Positions 37,172 through 46,591 of a stretch of DNA of 64,000 nucleotides are shown piece by piece. The translations under genes were made by a program, and so were the position numbers. The stretch covers positions 1-64,000 of the forward strand of contig NZ_CAUFUE010000015.1 in NCBI RefSeq assembly GCF_959029255.1, given 5' to 3'. Positions within the stretch are counted from its first letter, which is position 1, and every line of letters starts with the position of its first letter. Source of the DNA: an uncultured Bacteroides sp. (lineage in GTDB: Bacteria; Bacteroidota; Bacteroidia; Bacteroidales; Bacteroidaceae). Under the pieces are notes generated by a model. The model did no database searches and was not told the DNA's origin. It worked only from the letters and a program-made list of their open reading frames with translations.

Positions 37172-40100
37172 ATGAAAGACATGAAACAAAGATTGATACA
37201 TACTATAGCCGGTGGAGCTGCTTTGCTGCTCATGTTCGGTTGCCAGGCCGATGAGTCTATTCTCAACGGAGGAGGAAAGGCGGTTAAGATACAACCTACC
37301 TTGCAGACACAAGCTACGGGCACTGTTACCCGTACGGCTCCCGGCGTCAATGCTTTTTCGGAGAATGATATAATAGGTATTTCAATAGCCAAAGGCGATG
37401 GAATACCCGAGGTTGGTGATGCCAACCATCCTTTTAAGTATGCTTCTAATGTATGGAATGCCAGTGGAGAATCTCTTTATTGGAAAGATGATAAGTCGCA
37501 ACATACCTTGCGTGCCTATTATCCTTATGATGAAGAGGCTTATGGGTTTGCTGCTGTGGCAGCCAGCTTTGAATTGCCGTTGAATGCTGCGGGTGATATT
37601 GACCTTACGGCTGAAGGCGCTTATGCTGCTGCCGATAAGGCATGGGGTAAAGTAGAAGTAACTCCTACCGACAAGGCTGTTACCATACCTATGACGCACC
37701 GCATGGCTCAGATAGTCATCAGTTTGGTTGCTGGTGAAGGTGTAGAAACTGTGGAAGGAATGGCTGTAGAATTACTTGCTCCTGATGGTGGCTTTGTGCA
37801 GGTGGGTGATTTTAATATAATGGATGGTACGGTAAAGGCTGCTGCTGATTTGCAACAGACTGCCCCCCAAAAGATGCAGATGCTGAAAGGTGATGATGGT
37901 GCATTCTATGCTTTAGTATTGCCTGGGCAGACCTTTAAAACGGGTGAGCCTTTTGCACGTATCAAAGCTGCGAATGATGTAACCTATCTTTATAACCTGG
38001 CTATGGAAGATGCGAAAGCTGACTTGACGACTGTATCCAATAAGCCTGTTCGTTTTAATTTGACCGTTGCCAAGAGCGCTGTACAAGGTATGGGGGTAAC
38101 TGCTGAAGATTGGAGTGAACCTACGCAAGTGCAACCGGTAGGACCTCCGGTAAGTGAAGTTGACGGCTGGCTGGTAATCGAAAATACAGCCGGTGAATTA
38201 GAAAAATGGCTTACATCCAGTCATTTGGCTACAACTACCCAACTAAAGAAGCTACGTATCACAGGTACGATGGATGCAACAGATCTGGGCGTTTACAATG
38301 CAACATTGGAAGAAGCTACCGGTTTGAACAATTATATTTGCACTAAAGAGATAACCGACTTCTCCTTGGAAGCTACCGGACTGACGGAATTGACGAATCC
38401 TGTTTTTCAGGATTGTGCGACTCTTAAAAATGTAGAATTGACTACTATCACAACATTGGGCAATTCTGTATTTGCAGGCTGCGCAGAGTTGGAAGAGGTG
38501 TATATGCCGTTGGTAACAGCTCTGTCAAAAGACTTATTCAAGGATTGTGCAAAATTGAAGAGTGTGATTGCTCCTTCGGCAGACACGGTAGGTGAAAATG
38601 CGTTGGAGACCTGTACGGCTCTTGAAAAGGTGATTATTAAGGAACAAAAAGATTTGGGAGCTAAAGCTTTCCCGGCAACCTTGGATAATGTGTCCCTTTT
38701 CCTTTGTGGTATTACAAAAGATAGTGACGAAGATTTGGGTACGGCTTGTGCAACCTGGACTTCCGGAAGTGTTTCTTTCACATTTAAGAGGCTTTACAGT
38801 AACTACACAGGTACTGCTACGGTTGCAGACTATACCGATAAGACTAAGTATGAACGCAGTTGGTCGGAAGCTCAAGAAGACCCGAATGCTGTAAAAGAGG
38901 TAGACGGATGGTTGGTTGTGAACAATCTTACTGCCGGTGGATTAATTGATTTATTGAGTACTCATTCGGTAGCTACTGCAAGTCTTTTGAAGAAGTTGCG
39001 TGTGGAGGGTACGATAAATGCAACTGATTTAGATAAAGCTACCGGCTTGAACAATTATATAAAAACTAAAGGTATAACGGATTTTGATTTGGATGCAACT
39101 GGAATAACGGCATTGGCGGAGTCAACCTTCCAAGGTTGTAGTTCTCTTGTAAATGTGAAGTTGACAAGTATAACAACTTTAGGGAATTTGGTATTTGCAG
39201 AGTGTTCCGCGTTGGAGAAAGCTTATATTCCTCTGTTACAAACTGTGCCACAAGCAACATTTAGAGGGTGTACAAAATTGAAAACTTTGATTTTGCCTTC
39301 AACCGAGACAATTGGATTTAATGGTTTAGGTACATGTTCTGCTCTTGAAACGGTAGTTATTAAAAAGCAAAATGGATTGGCGGGTCAGGCTTTACCATCT
39401 AATTTGGATAATGTATCTTTGTTCCTCTGTGGTGTTACTAAAGACAGTAATGAAGCTTTAGGTACAGATTGCGCAACCTGGACTTCTGGCAGTTTCTCTT
39501 TTACTTTCAAAAAGCTTTATAGTAATTATAAAGGTGGTGCTGTTGAAGGTGATTATGTGCTTGCTGCTAACTATGAACATTCTTGGGCTTATACAGAATC
39601 TACGCAGCCAACCGATGCATGGCTTGAAAGTTTAACTAAAGTAGAAAGCACTGCCGGGAATTTAATAGCTTTGTTAGAAGGCAAAACAGACACTAAATTG
39701 CATATTACAGGTGAAATAAATGAAACGGATTTTAAAGGATTGATAAATTATATAAATGATGTTTTTGTTTCCGATCTTTGTTTGGATGCTAAAGGAATTG
39801 TGGCATTAACAGGTGGAGATGGATGTAGATTTAATGGTTGTACTTCTCTCGTAAATGTCAGATTAATGAAGATAACTACTGTTGGCGGTGCTGTGTTCCC
39901 CTTTAATGGCTGTTCTAATTTAGAAACTGTTTTTATTCCCAATTTGACTGCTGTTAATAATGGCTTTTTTAGTACGAATGCTACCAAAGTTACCACAGTT
40001 GTATTACCGAATGCTACGTTAAGTGGTAATGTAAATAACTTCACAAATTGGAGTAGTTCTCTTCAGACAATTGTTTTGAAAGGTGTTGGCAGCTCAGCCA

Positions 40101-40291
40101 ATTTTGCAAATGTAACTGCGTCTCTTTATTTGATAGCTCCGGAAGATGTCACTTCAAATGAAGCATTGAAAAACAAATATGCTACATGGTATGGAGGAAG
40201 ATTTGGTGCTATATATGGAGCATATAGCGGTGATGGAACTTATGATTCTTATATAAAATCAGAAAATTATAGTTATTATGTAACTCAATAA
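37172..40291 (+). CDS. Fimbrillin-like lipoprotein with BspA-type leucine-rich repeat modules
   Basis: A protein of about 1039 residues. A lipoprotein signal (LLLMFGCQADES) precedes an Mfa-like fimbrillin domain (about 30-320). That domain has the marks of the family: AFSENDIIGISIAKGDG, KWYWKDD-like SLYWKDDKSQHTLRAYYPYD, and VTIPMTHRMAQIVISL. The remainder is three successive modules of about 220-240 residues, each starting near DGWLVI/VN or AWLESLTKVEST and holding BspA-type LRR units (LKNVELTTITTLGNSVFAGC, LVNVKLTSITTLGNLVFAEC). The first two modules are very similar, the third more diverged. The role is probably adhesion at the cell surface. The start at 37172 is chosen from several in-frame ATGs because it gives the signal peptide. 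Confidence 0.75.
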   Translation: MKDMKQRLIHTIAGGAALLLMFGCQADESILNGGGKAVKIQPTLQTQATGTVTRTAPGVNAFSENDIIGISIAKGDGIPEVGDANHPFKYASNVWNASGESLYWKDDKSQHTLRAYYPYDEEAYGFAAVAASFELPLNAAGDIDLTAEGAYAAADKAWGKVEVTPTDKAVTIPMTHRMAQIVISLVAGEGVETVEGMAVELLAPDGGFVQVGDFNIMDGTVKAAADLQQTAPQKMQMLKGDDGAFYALVLPGQTFKTGEPFARIKAANDVTYLYNLAMEDAKADLTTVSNKPVRFNLTVAKSAVQGMGVTAEDWSEPTQVQPVGPPVSEVDGWLVIENTAGELEKWLTSSHLATTTQLKKLRITGTMDATDLGVYNATLEEATGLNNYICTKEITDFSLEATGLTELTNPVFQDCATLKNVELTTITTLGNSVFAGCAELEEVYMPLVTALSKDLFKDCAKLKSVIAPSADTVGENALETCTALEKVIIKEQKDLGAKAFPATLDNVSLFLCGITKDSDEDLGTACATWTSGSVSFTFKRLYSNYTGTATVADYTDKTKYERSWSEAQEDPNAVKEVDGWLVVNNLTAGGLIDLLSTHSVATASLLKKLRVEGTINATDLDKATGLNNYIKTKGITDFDLDATGITALAESTFQGCSSLVNVKLTSITTLGNLVFAECSALEKAYIPLLQTVPQATFRGCTKLKTLILPSTETIGFNGLGTCSALETVVIKKQNGLAGQALPSNLDNVSLFLCGVTKDSNEALGTDCATWTSGSFSFTFKKLYSNYKGGAVEGDYVLAANYEHSWAYTESTQPTDAWLESLTKVESTAGNLIALLEGKTDTKLHITGEINETDFKGLINYINDVFVSDLCLDAKGIVALTGGDGCRFNGCTSLVNVRLMKITTVGGAVFPFNGCSNLETVFIPNLTAVNNGFFSTNATKVTTVVLPNATLSGNVNNFTNWSSSLQTIVLKGVGSSANFANVTASLYLIAPEDVTSNEALKNKYATWYGGRFGAIYGAYSGDGTYDSYIKSENYSYYVTQ

Positions 40292-40321
40292 TTTTATTGC
40301 TAATCATATATGACAACAATT

Positions 40322-41917
40322 ATGAAAAAGATAAATACATTACATACCCTAATGATTGGAGCGGCAATGCTGCTCCTCTCCGCCTGCCAGCCGGCAGACG
40401 ATGCGCTTAGTGCCATTGCCCCTGTGGAAAATGGTGAAGACTTGGCAGGTACTCTCATTCAATTGGACGCTTCTTCTTTTGCTTTGCCTGATGTGGGAAC
40501 GCGAGCTACAGCTACCAATTTCCCTGTTAATGGTAGCACAATGACAGTGGGAATGACAGTGGAAGGTGCTACTGTTTATACGGACTATACTTACGACGGC
40601 AAAGCTTGGGTGGTCGATGAGAAAGAAGGCAATAAAGCACTTCGTTGGCAAGGTAATGCTTTAGATCATACCTTTATTGCAGTTTCTCCAAGTCGTGATA
40701 TGAGTAGTGCTGATTTTACTTTACCGACAAAATATACGCAGGATAATTTTTCTGATTATGACGGATTGCTCACTACTACAGCAGCCGTTACTACAAAGCC
40801 TGTTAAGAGCATTGCGATATCAATGGAACATGCTTTAGTGAAAGTCACCATACTTTCTTCTGCGGAAACAGTGAAATTAACGGGACAGACATTGGCTACT
40901 ACATTTGATGCTACTACCGGAGCTTTAAATACTGTAAGTCATGCAGGTGCTATGGGAGAAATAACGATGTATAAGAATGGTCCGGTACATTTAGGCTATA
41001 TCTTACCTCGCACAGCAGCCGAAAGACTTATATATGTAAGTTCGGATGAAAAAAAGTTTCCGGAAGCAACAGACATGCCTCGTGGCAGTAACTTCATTTG
41101 TTCGGAGGGCGTTTCGATAATAACTGCTGTAGCCGGAGAATTAAAAGCCGAATTGGAAGCTAATGTCGGTGCAAAAGTTCTTTATATTACGGGCGAGATG
41201 AATGCCGGAGATATTGTGGATTTATATCACTACTGTGCTATTAATGCGGTTACGGAGCTTTATTTGGATGCTGCCGGTACGGAAAGTATTAGTGCAAGAG
41301 CATTTGAAAGCACGGCAAATTATCTGATAGTTTTGGAAAAAGTAAGTTTATTTAGAACTACTGATATAGCGGAACGGGCATTTGTGAACTGCGCTAAGTT
41401 AACTACTGTGGACTTGCCTAATTTGGTAATTTTAAGTGGTCCTGCCGTATTCAATAATTGTATAAGCCTGAAGGAGGTAAATATGCCTAATATGACAACT
41501 GCAAAAGGAAACTGGATGTTTATGGGTTGTTCTTCATTGGAAACGATATATCTGCCTAAACTGGATGGCTCTTGTAGTGAAAGTACTGCTATGTTTAAGG
41601 ATTGCCCGGCTTTGAAGACTGCTATTCTACCTTCATTGGATGCTATGCAAACGGGTACACATTTTGCCGGTACTACTAAGGCGCTGACAACACTTGTCAT
41701 CAAGAAAGCGGAAGCATTTAGTAAAGCTGCTTTTGTTTCTATTCCGACACTTTTTGTCGTTAGCGATTATGCAGATGCGGATGCTTTGGGAACAGTGCTT
41801 ACAAACAAACAATATACGGGAACAAAAGCCTATAGTAACTATAACAAAGAGACTATGACTGCTGATGAATTGATTGATCCGGCAAATTATTCCGTAACTT
41901 GGTCTGCTGTACCCTGA
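40322..41917 (+). CDS. Fimbrillin-like lipoprotein with LRR tail
   Basis: A lipoprotein of 531 residues (MLLLSACQPADD lipobox) with the same plan as its upstream neighbour. A fimbrillin-like N-terminal domain (about 30-270, with TFIAVSPSRDMSSADFTLPTK in family style) precedes one BspA-type LRR module (CAKLTTVDLPNLVIL, LKEVNMPNMTTAKG, LETIYLPKLDGS). It ends like the upstream modules (TKAYSNYNKETMTADELIDP, compare LYSNYTGTATVADYT). It is the last gene before a new promoter. An in-frame ATG four codons upstream is also possible. Surface display and binding are inferred. Confidence 0.72.
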   Translation: MKKINTLHTLMIGAAMLLLSACQPADDALSAIAPVENGEDLAGTLIQLDASSFALPDVGTRATATNFPVNGSTMTVGMTVEGATVYTDYTYDGKAWVVDEKEGNKALRWQGNALDHTFIAVSPSRDMSSADFTLPTKYTQDNFSDYDGLLTTTAAVTTKPVKSIAISMEHALVKVTILSSAETVKLTGQTLATTFDATTGALNTVSHAGAMGEITMYKNGPVHLGYILPRTAAERLIYVSSDEKKFPEATDMPRGSNFICSEGVSIITAVAGELKAELEANVGAKVLYITGEMNAGDIVDLYHYCAINAVTELYLDAAGTESISARAFESTANYLIVLEKVSLFRTTDIAERAFVNCAKLTTVDLPNLVILSGPAVFNNCISLKEVNMPNMTTAKGNWMFMGCSSLETIYLPKLDGSCSESTAMFKDCPALKTAILPSLDAMQTGTHFAGTTKALTTLVIKKAEAFSKAAFVSIPTLFVVSDYADADALGTVLTNKQYTGTKAYSNYNKETMTADELIDPANYSVTWSAVP

Positions 41918-41941
41918 TGAATGAAAAAACAGATGTATTTG

Positions 41942-41972
41942 TTTAGCTTTCAGATAAGAAATGCTATATTTG
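41942..41972 (+). promoter_or_regulatory. Promoter of the GH29/sulfatase-GH16 operon
   Basis: TATATTTG at 41965-41972 matches the -7 consensus TAnnTTTG. TTTA at 41942-41945, 19 bp upstream, matches three of four bases of the -33 TTTG. It lies 25 bp after the preceding stop codon. Transcription would start near 41980 and read into the long hairpin at 42000-42079. Confidence 0.6.
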
Positions 41973-41999
41973 CAAATATCTGATTATTAACGACCTTAA

Positions 42000-42079
42000 A
42001 TAACTGTCCTGAATGCCGCCTGCTATCGAACCGAGCCTTGCCTGTTGTCAAGGTAGATATAGGCGGCATTCAGAGTTAT
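42000..42079 (+). promoter_or_regulatory. Long leader hairpin before the GH29 gene
   Basis: CTGAATGCCGCCT (42009-42021) pairs perfectly with AGGCGGCATTCAG (42061-42073). ATAACT and AGTTAT extend the stem outside. An inner CCTTG/CAAGG pair closes a second hairpin within the loop. It lies between the promoter and the fucosidase start, so it would form in the mRNA leader. It may be an attenuator, a stability element or a small RNA. Confidence 0.6.
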
Positions 42080-42116
42080 GTCAGAGTTATCCAAAAGAAA
42101 TAGAACCAGTAATATT

Positions 42117-43988
42117 ATGATGAAACGATTAATTCTCCCTCTTCTACTGCTCTTGGTTGTCCTTCGTGGTTTACAGGCGCAAGAATTTTATGAAAAGCAT
42201 GTGGCTTTTCCGCCCGATGCTACTGCTGAAGAGAAGCTGGATATGGCTTCCCGTTTGGTTCCTACTCCACAGCAGTTGGAGTGGCAACAGATGGAGCTTA
42301 CCGCATTCCTTCATTTTGGTGTGAATACATTTACGGGTCGCGAGTGGGGCGATGGTACTGAAGACCCTGCTATCTTCAACCCTACCGGATTGGATTGTGA
42401 GCAATGGGTGCGTGCACTTAAAGATGCAGGCTTCAAGATGGCGCTCATCACAGCGAAGCATCACGACGGTTTCTGCCTTTGGCCTACGAAAACCACCCGC
42501 CATTCCGTAGCATCCAGCCCTTGGAAGGGTGGGAAGGGGGATGTGGTGCGTGAACTCCGCAATGCATGTGATAAATACGGCATCAAGTTCGGTGTTTATC
42601 TCTCCCCTTGGGACCGTAACGCAGCTTGCTATGGCGATTCTCCCGCTTACAACCAATTCTTTATCGAACAGCTTACCGAATTGCTCACTAACTATGGCGA
42701 GGTGCACGAAGTCTGGTTTGACGGTGCCAACGGTGAGGGGCCTAACGGCAAGAAGCAGATTTATGACTGGGATGCTATCTTAAAGACGATACGCCGCTTG
42801 CAGCCGAAGGCTGTTACTGCTATTATGGGTGATGATGTTCGCTGGGTAGGCAATGAGAAAGGTATTGGGCGCGAAACCGAATGGAGCGCTACGGTGCTGG
42901 CGCCGGGCATCTATCCCCGTTCCGAGAAGTTACGCCGGGAACTTGGTGTTTTTGGAAAGGCAAAAGACTTGGGTGGGCGAGACATCGTAGCTCGTGCCAA
43001 AGAGCTTTTCTGGTATCCGTCCGAAGTGGATGTATCCATCCGTCCGGGGTGGTTCTATCATGCTGCACAAGACAATCAGGTGAAGTCGTTGGCACATCTG
43101 ACCGATATCTACTTTAAGTCCGTGGGCTACAACTCTGTGCTGCTGCTCAATATTCCTCCCGATAAACGCGGTCTCATCCATGAGAATGACGTGAAGCGGT
43201 TGAAGGAACTTTCTGATTATATGAAGAAGACTTTCGGCAAGAACTACTTGCAGAAAGGAGATACTTATTGGAAGGTTGCATCCGGAGAGTCACGGGAGTA
43301 TAAAGTACAGAAAGGCGCTTTGGTAAATACATTCCTTATTCAGGAAGATATATCCAAAGGTCAGCGGGTAGAGGATTTCCTTGTAGAAGCCTACGTCAAC
43401 GGTGCATGGCGCCATGTTGCCGAAGGCACTACGGTAGGTTACAAGCGTCTTATCCGTTTCTCGGACAGCAAGGCGGAGAAGATACGCATAACCGTCCGCT
43501 CTGCTCGTGGAAAGGCAAATATCCTGAATGTGGGGCTGTTCTATGCTGAGCCTCTTGTTGATAAGGATGCAGAAGTGAACCTCAGTGACATTCCGGTAGC
43601 GGGGTGGCAGGTTGTAGGGGGAGATAAAGATACCCGCCTTGCTATTGACGGAAACCGGAAGACGGTGTGGAGTGCTTCTGCACTTGTACCGCTGGTGGTA
43701 GACATGGGACGTGAAGTCGAGGTGAATGGTTTCAGCTATGCTCCTTCTTCAACGGAAGACTTAGCGGGCACTATTTATAAATACGCTTTCTACGTTAGTC
43801 TTGACGGCAAGTCGTGGACGAAGTGTGAGGCAGCCGGTGAATTCAGTAATATCATGCACAATCCCGTTCCTTACTTTGTGCGTTTTGGCAAGACTTATCC
43901 TGCCCGCTACTTTAAGTTGGAACCGCTTGCGGAGATTAATAACGAGAACAAAACAACAATCGGTGAAGTCGGTATACTGGTCAAATGA
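42117..43988 (+). CDS. GH29 alpha-L-fucosidase
   Basis: A fucosidase of 623 residues with a signal peptide ending at GLQAQEF. The TIM barrel carries FLHFGVNTFTGREWGDG, ALITAKHHDGFCLWPTKTT and the nucleophile in EVWFDGANGEG (D202). This arrangement fits GH29 subfamily B, whose members remove alpha-1,3/1,4 fucose from branched Lewis-type structures. A C-terminal F5/8-type C domain (about 490-620) probably binds sugar. The two ATGs at 42117 and 42120 follow upstream in-frame codons that lie in the leader hairpin. Its TGA overlaps the ATG of the next gene by four bases. Confidence 0.9.
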   Translation: MMKRLILPLLLLLVVLRGLQAQEFYEKHVAFPPDATAEEKLDMASRLVPTPQQLEWQQMELTAFLHFGVNTFTGREWGDGTEDPAIFNPTGLDCEQWVRALKDAGFKMALITAKHHDGFCLWPTKTTRHSVASSPWKGGKGDVVRELRNACDKYGIKFGVYLSPWDRNAACYGDSPAYNQFFIEQLTELLTNYGEVHEVWFDGANGEGPNGKKQIYDWDAILKTIRRLQPKAVTAIMGDDVRWVGNEKGIGRETEWSATVLAPGIYPRSEKLRRELGVFGKAKDLGGRDIVARAKELFWYPSEVDVSIRPGWFYHAAQDNQVKSLAHLTDIYFKSVGYNSVLLLNIPPDKRGLIHENDVKRLKELSDYMKKTFGKNYLQKGDTYWKVASGESREYKVQKGALVNTFLIQEDISKGQRVEDFLVEAYVNGAWRHVAEGTTVGYKRLIRFSDSKAEKIRITVRSARGKANILNVGLFYAEPLVDKDAEVNLSDIPVAGWQVVGGDKDTRLAIDGNRKTVWSASALVPLVVDMGREVEVNGFSYAPSSTEDLAGTIYKYAFYVSLDGKSWTKCEAAGEFSNIMHNPVPYFVRFGKTYPARYFKLEPLAEINNENKTTIGEVGILVK

Positions 43989-46435
43989 ACATCAAACAGT
44001 TGTTACCCTTTACTGCTGCCATGCTTGCAAGTACGGCAGCGGTTGCCCGCCAACCTCAAAATATCATCCTCTTTCTTGTGGATGATATGGGTTGGCAAGA
44101 CACCTCACTACCCTTCTACAAGGAAGTTACGGAACTGAACCGCCTTTATGATACTCCGAATATGGAGCGTCTGGCACAGATGGGCGTCAAGTTTACAAAT
44201 GCCTATGCCTGTCCTATCAGTTCTCCCTCGCGAGTCAGCTTGTTTACGGGTGCCAATGCCATGCAACACCGGGTAACGAACTGGACGCTGAAAAAAGATA
44301 CCTCTACCGACCGCAAGAATTCCTCGTTGGATTTTGAACCGTGGAATTACAATGGCATCTATCCTTGTAATACTGATAATCCGGTTTCAGAGAACGACAC
44401 CCTCCGGCATGTCTTTTATGCTAAATGTCTGCCCCGGTTGCTTCAGGAGAACGGTTATACCACGATGATGGTCGGTAAAGCCCATTTCGGCTCCATCAAC
44501 ACTCCCGCTGCCAATCCGTTGGCTCTTGGTTTTGATTATAATATAGCCGGACATGCTGCAGGGGCCATGGGTAGCTATTTAGGCGAAGAGAGTTATGGTG
44601 CTGATGCTGCTCCCGAACGGGCGGCTGTCTGGGCGGTGCCCGACTTGGAGAAGTATCATCATACGGATACCTTCCTTACCGAGGCCCTTACTCTTGAGGC
44701 TAAAGCATTGATAGATACTGCACTTGGCAAGGAAAAACCTTTCTTCCTCTACATGAGCCATTACGCTGTTCATGCGCCGTTTGCTACGGATAAACGCTTT
44801 TACCGGAAGTATATCGACCGGGGTATGCCGCACAAGGAAGCGCAGTATGCCGCCTTGCTCGAAGGTATGGATAAGAGTCTGGGTGACCTGATGGACTATG
44901 TGCAACAAAAAGGCATTGCAGAGAATACCATTATCATTTTTATGTCCGATAATGGTGGATATACCATCCGTCGCGACAATAAGAACTTTCCATTGAGTGA
45001 AGGGAAGGGCTCTCTGAAGGAAGGCGGCATCCGTGAACCGATGATTGTTTACTGGCCCGGTGTCACGAAACCCGCTTCGGTTAACGATACTCCCGTTATT
45101 ATAGAGGATTTTTATCCTACTTTGCTGGAACTTGCAGGTGTTTCACGCTACCATACTCCGCAACACATAGACGGTCATAGTTTTGTTTCTCAATTGAAGG
45201 GTAAGACAGGCAACAAGCAGCGTCCACTCTTCTTCCATTATCCCAATAACTGGGGTGAGCGGGTGGAAACTACCGGTGCGCCGCAGAGTGCCGTTGTGCA
45301 GGGAGATTGGAAGCTGATTTATTACTATGAAACGGGAAAGGCTGTCCTTTATAACCTCGCGGAAGATATTTCGGAGCAAAATGACCTTTCCGGTAAGTTC
45401 CCCGAAAGGACCGATGAGCTTGCCCGTTTGTTGAGCGACCGTCTGCGAAGTGAACATGCCACCATGCCCGTTAATAAGAAAACCGGAGAATTTGTCCTTT
45501 ACCCCGATGGGGGCACTGTGGATAGAAAAGCCCCCAAAGACGATGAGACTCTTTTATATACTCATCCTGATGCTGTGCTATCCCTGCAACCCGGTGCATC
45601 TCATCCCGGAATGGAGGGTTGGCGTTTTTTCACTGCTCACGAGTTTAATACCAAAGATACACGTAACGGACTACCATCAGGTTTCATCGAACATCGTGGA
45701 CGTCACATGAGCAGTACCGCTCGTGTAGACAATGCACGTTGTTCCGAAGTGAAAGACGGCGTGCTCCGTATCCGTTCTATCGAAGAACCTGACTCCATTG
45801 ATAACGGGTTTGGTGACAAAGTGAAATTCTCCCACGGATGTTATCGCTCTTCCTTGCCCGGCAGTAAAGAATTCTGGTGTAATTTCACGGAGAATATGCG
45901 CATTGAAATCCGCTTCAAGCGTACCCCTTATGTTGGCTTCAACGATGCCCTTTGGTTTATGGGCAACAATAAACGCCCGTGGCCCAAGAACGGGGAGATA
46001 GACTTGTTGGAAAATCCCAAAAAGACACTGAACAGCCGTGCCCACTTCACCTTGCATTCTGAAAATCATTATGCCGGAGTGGTAGGTGGTGGAGGTAGCG
46101 TCACTTCTGTCATTGACCTTGCCGATATGTCCCAATGGAACATCTATTGGATGGAGTGGTATCCCGACCGTATTGTCGGTGGCGTCAACGGACAAACTTA
46201 TTTTGAACATCGCAAAGGAGCCAATGGAAATCAGGACTGGCCTTGGAGTGACCCGGAAGGCTTTTTCCTCATCTTCAGTACCGGTATTTCTGCCAATCCT
46301 AAAGCGTGGCCGGGTGCTGTAATACCTTCCGAATGGAAGAAAGAGGCCATGCCAACGATGTTTATTGACTGGATACGTGTTTACGTAAATCAAGATTATA
46401 AAGGGGCACAAGCTCCTGCTGTGAAATACTATTGA
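43985..46435 (+). CDS. Sulfatase-GH16 fusion protein
   Basis: Two enzymes in one chain of 816 residues. A signal peptide ends near AAVARQ. An S1-family sulfatase domain spans about 24-500, with metal-binding LVDDMGWQD, catalytic serine motif SSPSRVSLFTG (S79-x-P-x-R) and FMSDNGGY. After a short linker (about 500-530) comes a GH16 domain (about 530-816) with intact signature GEIDLLE (E671, D673, E676) and WNIYWMEWYPDRIVGGVNG. The second half resembles the GH16 of the PUL protein encoded at 26874-28760. Desulfation and endo-cleavage of one glycan by one protein is the likely logic. It is translationally coupled to the fucosidase gene. The substrate is inferred. Confidence 0.88.
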   Translation: MNIKQLLPFTAAMLASTAAVARQPQNIILFLVDDMGWQDTSLPFYKEVTELNRLYDTPNMERLAQMGVKFTNAYACPISSPSRVSLFTGANAMQHRVTNWTLKKDTSTDRKNSSLDFEPWNYNGIYPCNTDNPVSENDTLRHVFYAKCLPRLLQENGYTTMMVGKAHFGSINTPAANPLALGFDYNIAGHAAGAMGSYLGEESYGADAAPERAAVWAVPDLEKYHHTDTFLTEALTLEAKALIDTALGKEKPFFLYMSHYAVHAPFATDKRFYRKYIDRGMPHKEAQYAALLEGMDKSLGDLMDYVQQKGIAENTIIIFMSDNGGYTIRRDNKNFPLSEGKGSLKEGGIREPMIVYWPGVTKPASVNDTPVIIEDFYPTLLELAGVSRYHTPQHIDGHSFVSQLKGKTGNKQRPLFFHYPNNWGERVETTGAPQSAVVQGDWKLIYYYETGKAVLYNLAEDISEQNDLSGKFPERTDELARLLSDRLRSEHATMPVNKKTGEFVLYPDGGTVDRKAPKDDETLLYTHPDAVLSLQPGASHPGMEGWRFFTAHEFNTKDTRNGLPSGFIEHRGRHMSSTARVDNARCSEVKDGVLRIRSIEEPDSIDNGFGDKVKFSHGCYRSSLPGSKEFWCNFTENMRIEIRFKRTPYVGFNDALWFMGNNKRPWPKNGEIDLLENPKKTLNSRAHFTLHSENHYAGVVGGGGSVTSVIDLADMSQWNIYWMEWYPDRIVGGVNGQTYFEHRKGANGNQDWPWSDPEGFFLIFSTGISANPKAWPGAVIPSEWKKEAMPTMFIDWIRVYVNQDYKGAQAPAVKYY

Positions 46436-46474
46436 TAAACACGGTGTCTGTGCCAATGATAACTATCTGAAATC

Positions 46475-46511
46475 AAAGGGCAGAAACGGAATAAACCCGT
46501 CTCTGCCCTTT
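46475..46511. terminator. Terminator at the end of the PUL
   Basis: AAAGGGCAGAAACGG and CCGTCTCTGCCCTTT pair over 15 positions with one mismatch around a 7-nt loop. It lies 40 bp after the sulfatase-GH16 stop and 80 bp beyond the 3' end of the convergent sigma gene, so it may serve both. Confidence 0.7.
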
Positions 46512-46544
46512 CCCTATTGAAACAACTAAAAATCTGTATTATAT

Positions 46545-46580
46545 TTTATGGAAATAGCTGAATTTATGGAAATAGCTGAT
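46545..46580. repeat. 18-bp tandem duplication
   Basis: TTTATGGAAATAGCTGAA is followed directly by TTTATGGAAATAGCTGAT. It lies just downstream of the sigma factor gene and looks like a recent replication slippage. Confidence 0.8.
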
Positions 46581-46591
46581 TATTCCTTTGA

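Noticed and set aside
45677..46456. 259-codon minus-strand ORF opposite the GH16 half of the fusion
   Set aside because: Antisense to an intact GH16 domain; no family pattern.
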